A stretch of DNA of 64,000 nucleotides, from positions 372,001 to 436,000 of the forward strand of contig OZ025787.1 of NCBI GenBank assembly GCA_964019425.1, read 5' to 3'. This document shows positions 33,835-45,477 of this stretch, one piece after another. A program made the position numbers and the translations under genes. The DNA comes from Flectonema sp. DT1601 (taxonomy: Eukaryota > Euglenozoa > Diplonemea > Diplonemida > Diplonemidae). The notes under the pieces are model-generated. The model was not told the DNA's origin. It was given only the letters and a program-made list of their open reading frames with translations, and did not search any database. Each line of letters begins with the position of its first letter. Within the stretch, counting starts at the first letter, position 1.

Positions 33835-34059
33835 GATTTTTTTTCTTATTTCTTTTTTCTTTTTTTTTTTTTTTTTCGAGAAAAAAAAATTTTTTTTTAG
33901 AGAAAAAAAAAAAGTGCTGGTACCCAACAGAGAAAAAAAAAAAAGAGTTGTTCACAACAGCGAAAAAACTTTTTGGGTGCAGGCAACGGAGAAAAAAAAG
34001 TTAAGGTGACAGGCAACGGAGAAAAAACTTTTTTTTATGTAGGCAACGGAGAATTCTCC
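33835..34059 (-). repeat. MULE right terminal region
   Basis: Inverted counterpart of the left end: homopolymer runs, then GCAACGGAGAAAAAA units near 33975, 34010 and 34043. Confidence 0.85.
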
Positions 34060-34068
34060 AAAATTAAA
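34060..34068. repeat. target-site duplication of the MULE, right
   Basis: AAAATTAAA, a perfect match to 30505-30513. Confidence 0.9.
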
Positions 34069-34720
34069 TGAGAAATATGACATAACAGACCAGATAGAGA
34101 GTATTAAAGGGAAATTGAAAAGGAAAAGAGAAACTAGGTTAACACTTATTTAAAATTAAGACCGGTTAGTCAGTTTAAGGTCTTGACTAGGACCAACAAA
34201 AAAGAAAGAAAAAAAATTAACGATCAAGCTGAGCTGATCCTGTTTTTATTACAAATAGGGGAGCGGGAGGGATGGAAGGAATAGAGGAAAAAAAAAGAAA
34301 AGGTTGATCAATTGGATCTGATCGTCGAGAAGAAGAAATTATTTTAAAGGTTGATCGGTATAGCCGATCGTTGAGAAAAATAAACAGATATAAATACAAT
34401 CAGTTTAAATTAAAAAAAGAAAGAAAGATTAACGATCAAGCTGAGCTGATCTTGTTTTTATTTAAAATTAGGGGAGCGGGAGGGATGGAAGGAATAAAGG
34501 AAAAAAAAAAAAAAAGGTCGATCAATTGGATCTGATCGTCGAGAAGAAGAAAACAATTATTTATAAAAAAAAGAAAAAAATGGTCGGTATAGCCGATCGT
34601 TGAGAAAAGAACAGATATAAATACAATCGGTTTTGGTGATCGACGAGTGGAGCGATCACTTGACAAGAAGGAAAAAGAAAGGACCGATTAATTGGGGCTT
34701 TGATTGTATTCCCAAGGCAT
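34069..34720 (+). repeat. R225 tandem repeat
   Basis: Two and a half units of about 225 bp (34215, 34435, 34640): TTAACGATCAAGCTGAGCTG, GGGGAGCGGGAGGGATGGAA, GATCTGATCGTCGAGAAGAA, and a GATCGGtatagCCGATC hairpin. The lead-in (TCAGTTTAAGGTCTTGACTA) resembles the core of Sat258. One unit is inverted at 47080-47270. Confidence 0.85.
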
Positions 34721-34989
34721 GTTTTTTTTTTTTTTTTTTATTATTCATTTACATTATTATTATTTTTTTTTTTTTTTAAATTAATAATCACATTTTGTTC
34801 AAAAATATTTCATATTAGAGTAAAAGAAAAAGAAAAAAAGAAATAAGAGAAAAAAAAAAAAAAAACCATTGCTGGCCCCCTCACCACTCATAGAGGATGA
34901 GGAGGCCAGTAAGGCGTCACTCAAATCTATGCCAAGCCTTGGGAACTTGGATTGGGGTTTAGACCATTTATAATTAACAATTAACAATT
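34721..34989. other. AT-rich spacer with a structured block
   Basis: T and A runs, then 34876-34970, which resembles 24727-24825 (CCCCTCACC, CCTTGGGAACT, GATTGGGGTTTAGAC). No gene seen. Confidence 0.4.
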
Positions 34990-36212
34990 GAGTTGAATTA
35001 CCAGGTGAGATTTGGACAGTTAGCTTTTGGCTAAGGCCCTCCCTGAAGAGCAAGAACAGAAAAACTACTCACACCTGAAGAAAACATACACAAAGAACAC
35101 ACTGTAAGCTGTGTGTGTATTTTGTGTTTGTCACAACAGGAGAGAAAAGAAAGAATGTCAAGGTTGGTCACCTTGCCTATCAACGCACAACATTGGTGGT
35201 CTCTACTAGACCCTGAGTGATCCCACTGGATCTCTCATCGTTCATAGTACCCTGTGTGAAGTTATAAAATCAAAGGTAAACTATGAACTACAAATGACTT
35301 AGCCTGTTATTATAATGCCACAGGCAGGCCCTGCATTCAGCAACTATCCAGCAGTGCTTGGATGTCCTGATCTTCTTCTAAAAAAAAGAAAGAAAAACAA
35401 AACTGTAGCTGGGATCACTCAGGATCAACAGACTACCAATGCTACCTGTTGTACTTGCTCACTATGGGGGGTGATGCCAAACACCCAGAAGTACTAAACT
35501 GCTTTCCTTCTTGCTGCCCAGGAGTTTCTGACCAGAACTAATAGAAAATAAAAAGTAGATGGGAAACAATAAAAAGTAAAATGGATATAACTGAAGTTAA
35601 ACAAGACAAATGAAGTAACAGACCAGAACAGAAAGAGAATTGTAATAGAAGATTACAAATAAAAAAATGCAAGATCAACACATGATCAAGATACACCAGC
35701 AGCTAACAAACAACATAAAATTGAAGATCAGTTGCCAGAGTATTTCAACCATGGTAGAATACTCGCCCCTCTGGCAGGGATTATCCCAGACTTGTCCTTT
35801 AATCTAGTTGGACACCATGGCTTACAACCCTTCCAGAGGGAAGCACCATTATGACTTCTATTTTTTTTTCTTCAAGAAAATCATAAGGTGGTAACAAAGA
35901 AAAATGCTAAGAGGAACCCCTTATTAACACCTAAGACATCTAAACTGCAGCCCAGCTTATGCCCAATGCACTAACAGGTCATTCCCTCACACTCAGATCA
36001 AAAAATCAAAGTTCAGAGTGCATCTTAGCATGAATGAGAGAAATTCCTCATCGCTTTTTTTGAACAAAAGGGATAGAAGAGGGGATAGAAAACGAACATA
36101 ACAATAAAATTCTAAGTGAGAAACACTTAGCAGAAACACTTAGCAGCTTTTAAGGACCTGATTAACGTTATGATCTGACGGACATAAACATATCGATAAA
36201 ATAATACAAACA
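34990..36212 (+). repeat. Rep1356 copy (plus orientation, first of two)
   Basis: Begins GAGTTGAATTACCAGGTGAG. It carries the short open frames MPQAGPAFSNYPAVLGCPDL and QVSTHDQDTPAANKQHKI-like, neither recognised. It is opposite in orientation to the array at 47365-52358 and diverged from it by a few percent. Confidence 0.9.
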
Positions 36213-37445
36213 AGGAGTTGAATTTCCAGGTGAGATTTGGACTGTTAGCTTTTGGCTAAGGCCCTCCCTGAAGAGCAAGAACAAAAAAACTACTCACACC
36301 TGAAGAAAACATACACAAAGAACACACTGTAAGCTGTGTGTGTATTTTGTGTTTGTCACAACAGGAGAGAAAAGAAAGAATGTCAAGGTTGGTCACCTTG
36401 CCTATCAACGCACAACATTGGTGGTCTCTACTAGACCCTGAGTGATCCCACTGGATCTCTCATCGTTCATAGTACCTATGTGAAGTTATAAAATCAAAGG
36501 TAAACTATGAACTACAAATGACTTAGCCTGTTATTATAATGCCACAGGCAGGCCCTGCATTCAGCAACTATCCAGCAGTGCTTGGATGTCCTGATCTTCT
36601 TCTAAAAAAAAGAAAGAAAAACAAAACTGTAGCTGGGATCACTCAGGATCAACAGACTACCAATGCTACCTGTTGTACTTGCTCACTATGGGGGGTGATG
36701 CCAAACACCCAGAAGTACTCAACTACTTTCCTTCTTGCTGCCCAGGAGTTTCTGACCAGAACTAATAGAAAATAAAAAGTAGATGGGAAACAATAAAAAG
36801 TAAAATGGATATAACTGAAGTTATACAAGACAAATGAAGTAACAGACCAGAACAGAAAGAGGATTGTAATAGAAGATTACAAATAAAAAAATGCAAGTAT
36901 CAACACATAATCAAGATACACCAGCAGCTAACAAACAACATAAAATTGAAGATCAGTTGCCAGAGTATTTCAACCATGGTAGAATACTCGCCCCTCTGGC
37001 AGGGATTATCCCAGACTTGTCCTTTATTCTAGTTGGACACCATGGCTTACAACCCTTCCAGAGGGAAGCACCATTATGACTTCTATTTTTTTTCTTCAAG
37101 AAAATCATAAGGTGGGAACAAAGAAAAATGCTAAGAGGAACCCCCTATTAACACCTAAGACATCTAAACTGCAGCCCAGCCTATGCCCAATGCACTAACA
37201 GGTCATTCCCTCACACTCAGATCAAAAAATCAAAGTTCAGAGTGCATCTTAGCGTGAATGAGAGAATTTCCTCCCGCTTATTTTGAACAAAAGGGATAGG
37301 AGAAGGGATAGAAAACGAACATAAAAATAAAATTCTAAGTGAGAAACACTTAGCAGAAACACTTAGCAGCTTTTAAGGAGCTGAAAAGCAAAAAAAAAAT
37401 CTAAGTGAGAAACACTTAGTGAGGAACGAACAATAAATAATAAAT
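36213..37445 (+). repeat. Rep1356 copy (plus orientation, second of two)
   Basis: Begins GAGTTGAATTTCCAGGTGAG directly after a spacer that ends the first copy. Its tail has CTAAGTGAGAAACACTTAG hairpins near 37333 and 37401. Confidence 0.85.
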
Positions 37446-37826
37446 AAGCTAAAAAACTAAATAAACAAAGTGATGTGAAAGTAAGGAAAAAGAGAATTAC
37501 AAGGGGGTGGAGTCACCGTGAACGTCATCAGCAGAACATCTCCTTCGATTGTAACGATATCTTGATGGAGGGGTTCGTTTTTTCAGAGTTGAACGCTCAG
37601 ACTTTCTCGGATTTGAATGATTCAATTTATATGTTCACTTCTAATTATATTTTTCTACTTACAGCACACCAATAAAATATAACTGCACTAAATAAATTTT
37701 CCTAGTTTATTGTATTTTCACACCTTTTCTTTCACAAGGGGGAAAAAAAAATGGCTGGGCAAAATGTTTGTTAGCAGGGAAATATTCTCGCGGGGAAATA
37801 TTCTCGCGGATTTAGGAAAAATGAAT
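37446..37826 (+). other. unassigned unique segment
   Basis: Holds one frame of 66 codons at 37475-37675 (SFDCNDILMEGFVFSELNAQ) followed by AATAAAATATAAC, and the doubled motif GGAAATATTCTCGCG at 37777-37808. It could be the end of a host or element gene; not recognised. Confidence 0.25.
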
Positions 37827-38097
37827 TTCGATAAAGTGGGAAGTAACGGACTGGGAGCTTTTGGCTCCTGCCCTATTCCCGATGTAAACTTTCTTTTTAT
37901 TTTTATTTTTTTTTAACAGGCCCAAAGGGCGACAATGATGGTTGCTGACCAAGGAATAATATTCAAATGAATTTTCGTTTCAAAGAAACGAACAGAATTA
38001 AGAGAGAGGCAGAGGAAAAAAAAAAAAAAAGAAAGAAAAGAAAAGAAAAAAAAAAATGAAGAGGAAATAATCAAACATGAAAAAAAAAAAAAAAAAA
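37827..38097 (+). repeat. R3 element with R6 spacer
   Basis: Same module order as 27300-27656: TTTCGATAAAGTGGGAAGTA, the GGGAGCttttGGCTCC hairpin, TTTTAACAG, the 8 bp TTCGTTTC hairpin and the A-rich tail. Confidence 0.8.
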
Positions 38098-41000
38098 ACA
38101 ATCAGTTTAGCGTCTTGACCAGGACGGAAAACTGGAAGTAATCGACATAGTCGATCGATAAAAAAAACAATGATAACATTGTTTCATCTTTTATATTTTT
38201 TAATTTTTTTTTATATTTGAAGAAAAGAAAGAAGAAAAAAAAAAAAAAAAAAAAAACAAGCGGAATTGATCATAATGGGTGGCAGGGGTTGATATAACTT
38301 CATTTGAAAATTCTTCTTTTTTAATTTCTTTTTTTTTAAAAAATTAATAAAAAGAATATAAAAAAAAAAAAAAGAATAAACAATGTTATCATTGTTTTTT
38401 TTTATCGTTCGACTTTGTCGACTAATTTCTATTTTCCGTTTCTTTTCTTTAAATAATAAATAAAAAGAATTTAAAATAAAAAAAAAGAATAAACAATGTT
38501 ATCATTGTTTTTTTATCGATCGACTATGTCGATTACTTTCTATTTTCCGTCCTGGTCAAGACGCTAAACTGATTGTTTTTTTTTTCAAAATTAATAAAAA
38601 AGAATATAAAAAAAAAAAAAAAAAAAAAGAATAAACAATGTTATCATTGTTTTTTTTTTTATTGTTCGACTTTGTTGACTAATTTCTATTTTCCGTTTTT
38701 TTTTCTTTAAAAAATAAATAAAAAGAATTTAAAATAAAAAAAAAGAATAAACAATGTTATCATTGTTTTTTTATCGATCGACTATGTCGATCACTTTCTA
38801 TTTTCCGTCCTGGTCAAGACGCTAAACTGATTGTTTTTTTTTCAAAATTAATAAAAAAGAATATAAAAAAAAAAAAAAAAAAAGAATAAACAATGTTATC
38901 AATGTTTTTTTTTTATCGTTCGACTTTGTCGACTAATTTCTATTTTCCGTTTCTTTTCTTTAAAGAATAAATAAAAAGAATTTAAAATAAAAAAAAAGAA
39001 TAAACAATGTTATCATTGTTTTTTTATCGATCGACTATGTCGATCACTTTCTATTTTCCGTCCTGGTCAAGACGCTAAACTGATTGTTTTTTTTTTTTTC
39101 AAAATTAATAAAAAAGAATATAAAAAAAAAAAAAAAAAAAGGAAAAACAATGTTATCATTGTTTTTTTTTATCGTTCGACTTTGTCGACTAATTTCTATT
39201 TTCCGTTTCTTTTCTTTAAAGAATAAATAAAAAGAATTTAAAATAAAAAAAAAGAATAAACAATGTTATCATTGTTTTTTTTATCGATCGACTATGTCGA
39301 TCACTTTCTATTTTCCGTCCTGGTCAAGACGCTAAACTGATTGTTTTTTTTTTTTTCAAAATTAATAAAAAAGAATATAAAAAAATACAAAAAAAAGAAT
39401 AAACAATGTTATCATTGTTTTTTTTATCGTTCGACTTTGTCGACTAATTTCTATTTTCCGTTTTTTTTTTCTTTAAAAAATAAATAAAAAGAATTTAAAA
39501 TAAAAAAAAAGAATAAACAATGTTATCATTGTTTTTTTTATCGATCGACTATGTCGATCACTTTCTATTTTCCGTCCTGGTCAAGACGCTAAACTGATTG
39601 TTTTTTTTTTTCAAAATTAATAAAAAAGAATATTAAAAAAAATACAAAAAAAAAAGAATAAACAATGTTATCATTGTTTTTTTTTTATCGTTCAACTTTG
39701 TCGACTAATTTCTATTTTCCGTTTTTTTTTCTTTAAAAAATAAATAAAAAGAATTTAAAATAAAAAAAAAAGAATAAACAATGTTATCATTGTTTTTTTT
39801 TATCGATCGACTATGTCGATTACTTTCTATTTTCCGTCCTGGTCAAGACGCTAAACTGATTGTTTTTTTTTTTCAAAATAAAAAAAAAATATTAAAAAAA
39901 AAAAATAAAAAAAAAGAATAAACAATGTTATCATTGTTTTTTTTTATCGTTCGACTTTGTTGACTAATTTCTATTTTCCGTTTTTTTTTCTTTAAAAAAT
40001 AAATAAAAAGAATTTAAAAAAAAAAAAAAAAAAAAAGAATAAACAATGTTATCATTGTTTTTTTTATCGATCGACTATGTCGATTACTTTCTATTTTCCG
40101 TCCTGGTCAAGACGCTAAACTGATTGTTTTTTTTTCAAAATTAATAAAAAAGAATATAAAAAAAAAAAAAAAAAAAGGAAAAACAATGTTATCATTGTTT
40201 TTTTTTATCGTTCGACTTTGTCGACTAATTTCTATTTTCCGTTTCTTTTCTTTAAAGAATAAATAAAAAGAATTTAAAATAAAAAAAAAGAATAAACAAT
40301 GTTATCATTGTTTTTTTTATCGATCGACTATGTCGATCACTTTCTATTTTCCGTCCTGGTCAAGACGCTAAACTGATTGTTTTTTTTTTTTTCAAAATTA
40401 ATAAAAAAGAATATAAAAAAATACAAAAAAAAGAATAAACAATGTTATCATTGTTTTTTTTATCGTTCGACTTTGTCGACTAATTTCTATTTTCCGTTTT
40501 TTTTTTCTTTAAAAAATAAATAAAAAGAATTTAAAATAAAAAAAAAGATTAAACAATGTTATCATTGTTTTTTTTATCGATCGACTATGTCGATCACTTT
40601 CTATTTTCCGTCCTGGTCAAGACGCTAAACTGATTGTTTTTTTTTTAAAAATTAATAAAAAAGAATATTAAAAAAAATACAAAAAAAAAAAGAATAAACA
40701 ATGTTATCATTGTTTTTTTTTTATCGTTCAACTTTGTCGACTAATTTCTATTTTCCGTTTTTTTTTCTTTAAAAAATAAATAAAAAGAATTTAAAATAAA
40801 AAAAAAAGAATAAACAATGTTATCATTGTTTTTTTTTATCGATCGACTATGTCGATTACTTTCTATTTTCCGTCCTGGTCAAGACGCTAAACTGATTGTT
40901 TTTTTTTTTCAAAATAAAAAAAAAATATTAAAAAAAAAAAATAAAAAAAAAGAATAAACAATGTTATCATTGTTTTTTTTTATCGTTCGACTTTGTTGAC

Positions 41001-41985
41001 TAATTTCTATTTTCCGTTTTTTTTTCTTTAAAAAATAAATAAAAAGAATTTAAAATAAAAAAAAAAGAATAAACAATGTTATCATTGTTTTTTTTTATCG
41101 ATCGACTATGTCGATTACTTTCTATTTTCCGTCCTGGTCAAGACGCTAAACTGATTGTTTTTTTTTTTCAAAATAAAAAAAAAATATTAAAAAAAAAAAA
41201 AAAAAAAAAGAATAAACAATGTTATCATTGTTTTTTTTATCGATCGACTATGTCGATTACTTTCTATTTTCCGTCCTGGTCAAGACGCTAAACTGATTTT
41301 TTTTTTTTTCAAAATTAATAAAAAAGAATATAAAAAAATACAAAAAAAAAGAATAAACAATGTTATCATTGTTTTTTTTTATCGTTCGACTTTGTCGACT
41401 AATTTCTATTTTCCGTTTTTTTCTTTAAAAAATAAATAAAAAGAATTTAAAATAAAAAAAAAAAAGAATAAACAATGTTATCATTGTTTTTTTTATCGAT
41501 CGACTATGTCGATTACTTTCTATTTTCCGTCCTGGTCAAGACGCTAAACTGATTGTTTTTTTTTTTCAAAATAAAAAAAAAATATTAAAAAAAAAAAAAA
41601 AAAAAAAGAATAAACAATGTTATCATTGTTTTTTTTATCGATCGACTATGTCGATTACTTTCTATTTTCCGTCCTGGTCAAGACGCTAAACTGATTGTTT
41701 TTTTTTTCAAAATTAATAAAAAAGAATATAAAAAAATACAAAAAAAAGAATAAACAATGTTATCATTGTTTTTTTTATCGATCGACTATGTCGATTACTT
41801 TCTATTTTCCGTCCTGGTCAAGACGCTAAACTGATTGTTTTTTTTTTCAAAATAAAAAAAAAATATTAAAAAAAAAAAATAAAAAAAAAAGAATAAACAA
41901 TGTTATCATTGTTTTTTTTTATCGTTCGACTTTGTTGACTAATTTCTATTTTCCGTTTTTTTTTCTTTAAAAAATAAATAAAAAG

Positions 41986-42020
<35 letters not shown>

Positions 42021-42792
42021 TAAACAATGTTATCATTGTTTTTTTTATCGATCGACTATGTCGATTACTTTCTATTTTCCGTCCTGGTCAAGACGCTAAA
42101 CTGATTTTTTTTTTTTTCAAAATTAATAAAAAAGAATATAAAAAAATACAAAAAAAAAGAATAAACAATGTTATCATTGTTTTTTTTTATCGTTCGACTT
42201 TGTCGACTAATTTCTATTTTCCGTTTTTTTCTTTAAAAAATAAATAAAAAGAATTTAAAATAAAAAAAAAAAAGAATAAACAATGTTATCATTGTTTTTT
42301 TTATCGATCGACTATGTCGATTACTTTCTATTTTCCGTCCTGGTCAAGACGCTAAACTGATTGTTTTTTTTTTCAAAATTAATAAAAAAGAATATAAAAA
42401 AAATAAAAAAAAAAAGAATAAACAATGTTATCATTGTTTTTTTTTTATCGTTCGACTTTGTTGACTAATTTCTATTTTCCATTTTTTTTCTTTTTAAAAA
42501 TAAAAAAAAAAAAGAATTAAAATAAAAAAAAAAAAAAAGAATAAACAATGTTATCATTGTTTTTTTTATCGATCGACTATGTCGATTACTTTCTATTTTC
42601 CGTCCTGGTCAGGACGCTAAACTGATTGTTTTTTCTTTAAAAATAAATAAAAAGAATAAAAAAAAAAAAAAAAAGGAATAAACAATGTTATCATTGTTTT
42701 TTTTTTTATCGATCGACTATGTCGATTACTTACTATTTTCCGTCCTGGTCAAGACGCTAAACTGATTGTTTTTTCTTTAAAATAATTAAAAA

Positions 42793-42825
<33 letters not shown>

Positions 42826-42945
42826 TGAATAAACAATGTTATCATTGTTTTTTTTTTCTATCGATCAACTATGTCGATTAATTTCTATTTTCCGTCCTGA
42901 TCGAGACGCTAAACTGATTGTTTCCTTTTTTTAAATAATAAATAA
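38098..42945 (-). repeat. Sat258 array 1, with higher-order repeats
   Basis: About 20 units of roughly 258 bp or half that. Each full unit has half a (ATCGATCGACTATGTCGAT, then TTTTCCGTCCTGGTCAAGAC and GCTAAACTGATTG) and half b (ATCGTTCGACTTTGTCGACT, then TTTTCCG). Both halves follow AAACAATGttatCATTGTTT set between an A run and a T run. Blocks of about 1034 bp (four units) repeat: the unusual GGAAAAACAATG variant at 39140 recurs at 40175. The first bases (38098-38335) are in the opposite orientation. No coding potential. Confidence 0.95.
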
Positions 42946-43097
42946 GAAAAAAAAAAAAAAAAAAAAAAAAGAGCATCTCCCTGCTATCCCTCATATCCCC
43001 ACAATAATATTATACCTTTTCATTTTCTCTTTCCTTTTCTGGTCTTTTTTTTTTTCTTTTTTTTCCTTTTTCATACAACGTTTTTTATTTATATATA

Positions 43098-43129
<32 letters not shown>

Positions 43130-43164
43130 CATGTTTGATTATTTCCTCTTCATTTTTTTTTTTC

Positions 43165-43197
<33 letters not shown>

Positions 43198-43560
43198 TTC
43201 CTCTGCCTCTCTCTTAATTCTGTTCGTTTCTTTGAAACGAAAATTCATTTGAATATTATTCCTTGGTCAGCAACCATCATTGTCGCCCTTTGGGCCTGTT
43301 AAAAAAAAATAAAAATAAAAAGAAAGTTTACATCGGGAATAGGGCAGGAGCCAAAAGCTCCCAGTCCGTTACTTCCCACTTTATCGAAATTCAAAAAACG
43401 TTGTATGAAAAAGGAAAAAAAAGAAAAAAAAAAGACCAGAAAAGGAAAGAGAAAATGAAAAGGTATAATATTATTGTGGGGATATGAGGGATAGCAGGGA
43501 GATGCTCTTTTTTTTTTTTTTTTTTTTTTTTCTTATTTATTATTTAAAAAAAGGAAACAA
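42946..43560. repeat. large inverted repeat of R6 around an R3 copy
   Basis: R6 (GAGCATCTCCCTGCTATCCC to ATACAACGTT) at 42970-43083 is mirrored at 43397-43508, and the Sat258 ends outside it are mirrored too. The centre, 43085-43395, holds an inverted R3. Arms of well over 100 bp could form a long stem. Confidence 0.85.
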
Positions 43561-43855
43561 TCAGTTTAGCGTCTCGATCAGGACGGAAAATAGAAATTAA
43601 TCGACAAAGTTGATCGATAGAAAAAAAAACAATGATAACATTGTTTATTCATTTTTTTTTTTTTTTTTTTTTTTTTAAATCTTTTTAATTATTTTAAAGA
43701 AAAAACAATCAGTTTAGCGTCTTGACCAGGACGGAAAATAGTAAGTAATCGACATAGTCGATCGATAAAAAAAAAACAATGATAACATTGTTTATTCCTT
43801 TTTTTTTTTTTTTATTCTTTTTATTTATTTTTAAAGAAAAAACAATCAGTTTAGC
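43561..43855 (+). repeat. Sat258 tract
   Basis: Two half-units in plus orientation (CAGTTTAGCGTCTCGATCAG and CAGTTTAGCGTCTTGACCAG), cut inside CAGTTTAGCG at 43856 by a foreign segment. Confidence 0.9.
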
Positions 43856-44610
43856 GCGAAAAACTCGCGGGTTTTTCCCCACAAGAATATTTCCCTTTAC
43901 AGTATGCACGAGGTAAGAGAAGTGGAATAAAATACACACAAAGTAATTTCGGTAGTTTATGTTTTCTTTATCATCGGCGCTGCTTTAGGACATGGTAGCA
44001 AATTACCTAAATGGAATTTCAACGGTTACTTGAATCCGAACATGGGGAGATGGAAAATGAAGTGAAGCGACTAAAAGCAGAGGTAGATGATGCAGAACAG
44101 AAGTGCAGAGATGCAACTGAGGTGTGGAATGCAAAGGAGGAGAGGATTCACAATATCCTTGATAGTAAGCCGAAGGAGAGCATGCCTGAAGTACTTCCCA
44201 AGATACCAGCTGCGCCAATTCCACAGGAAGCTAAGGAGGGGGGGATTGGACGTTGGGGCAACACAGGCTGACCGACCACTCTTTGGTGAGGGTGGTTGGT
44301 TTGTTGATAATGGGGATAGGGGCAAGTGCAACATTTGCGGTGAGATTAGGATGAAGAATGGAGGCTCAGGGAAGAAAAACGCTGGAACAAGTAACCTGCG
44401 GGCACACTTGCGTTGTCATCACAACCTCCCAGGAAGCGGGAAGCCTAAGGAGTTGGGGGTAACACATGGCACTTCCACCACTGATCTGTGTGTTTTAAAA
44501 GACTTGGTATGTAAACCATTGAATTTCTTTAGAAACATCAAGTGTTTGTACAATGTCTCACACCAGCAGAGCATGATGGACAAAATAGCTGTGTTCTTCT
44601 GCCGACAATG
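43856..44610 (+). mobile_element. BED-finger DNA-transposon fragment (hAT-like)
   Basis: Foreign, GC-balanced segment inside the satellite. One frame (44011-44271) is a coiled coil (EMENEVKRLKAEVDDAEQKC). The next frame contains GKCNICGEIRMKNGG followed by SNLRAHLRCHHNLPG, which fits a BED zinc finger (C-x2-C ... H-x3-4-H) as found at the N-terminus of hAT transposases. The two frames would need splicing to join. The catalytic part is absent. It ends against R3 at 44611. A host ZBED-type gene scrap is the alternative. Confidence 0.5.
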
Positions 44611-44889
44611 ACTGTTGCTGACCAAGGAATAATATTCAAATGAATTTTCGTTTCAAAGAAACGAACAGAATTAAGAGAGAGGCAGAGAAAAAAAAAAAAA
44701 AAGAAAGAAAAGAAAAAAAAATATGAAGAGGAAATAATCAAACATGAAAAAAATAAAAAAAAAAAAAAAATATAAATAAAAAACGTTGTATGAAAAAGGA
44801 AAAAAAAGAAAAAAAAAAAAGACCAGAAAAGGAAAGAGAAAATGAAAAGGTATAATATTATTGTGGGGATATGAGGATAGCAGGGAGAT

Positions 44890-44926
<37 letters not shown>

Positions 44927-45178
44927 TTATTATTTAAAAAAAGGAAACAATCAGTTTAGCGTCTCGATCGGGACGGAAAATAGAAATTAATCGACATAGT
45001 CGATCGATAGAAAAAAAAACAATGATAACATTGTTTATTCTTTTTTTTTTTTTTTTTTTTTTAAATCCTTTTAATTATTTTAAAGAAAAAACAATCAGTT
45101 TAGCGTCTTGACCAGGACGGAAAATAGAAAGTGATCGACATAGTCGATCGATAAAAAAACAATGATAACATTGTTTAT

Positions 45179-45214
<36 letters not shown>

Positions 45215-45221
45215 CCTTTTT
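44611..45221 (+). repeat. R3 3' part, R6 and Sat258
   Basis: R3 from CTGTTGCTGACCAAGGAATA, the A-rich R6 to about 44893, then Sat258 in plus orientation to 45221, interrupted there by the block below. The last bases CTTTTT (45216-45221) are the left target duplication. Confidence 0.85.
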
Positions 45222-45430
45222 CATACTTGTACCCCTTTAAAGGGGGCAAAATAAAGGGGAAATTAAAGGGCTTTTAATGCCCTTTAATTTCCGTAATTCC
45301 AAAATAAAGGGGAAATAAAGGGCTTTTAATCCAAATAAAGGGCTTTTTTTCCTTTTTTTCCAAAATAAAGGGGAAATAAAGGGGAAATAAGCGGAATAAA
45401 GGGGGGTGGGAAAGCCCCTTTATTTCCGCT
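45222..45430 (+). repeat. left subterminal AAAGGGG repeats
   Basis: Irregular head-to-tail and inverted copies of AAATAAAGGGG and AAAGGGCTTTTAA, including the inverted pair AAAGGGCTTTTAATGCCCTTT at 45265-45287. Confidence 0.85.
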
Positions 45431-45477
45431 TTATTTATTAAATCCCAAGGCACCCACCACGCTGCGTCATCCTAAGT

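Larger units (their letters stand above)
30514..34059 (+). mobile_element. complete Mutator-like DNA transposon (MULE)
   Basis: Ends: GGAAAATTCTCCGTTGC on the left and, inverted, GGAGAATTCTCCGTTGC on the right, flanked by the 9 bp duplication AAAATTAAA. Inward of each end are tandem copies of a CTCCGTTG/CGCTGTTG unit plus homopolymer runs. The interior carries one three-exon transposase gene, open throughout, in plus orientation. The interior left part (30900-31500) is also present, inverted, in the relative at 60988-62663. The 3546 bp length is typical of autonomous MULEs. Intact ends, an intact gene and a perfect duplication suggest a young insertion. Confidence 0.9.

Noticed and set aside
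41076-41291. Sat258 frames repeating CYHCFFYRSTMSI
   Set aside because: Read from satellite palindromes and homopolymers; broken in most units.
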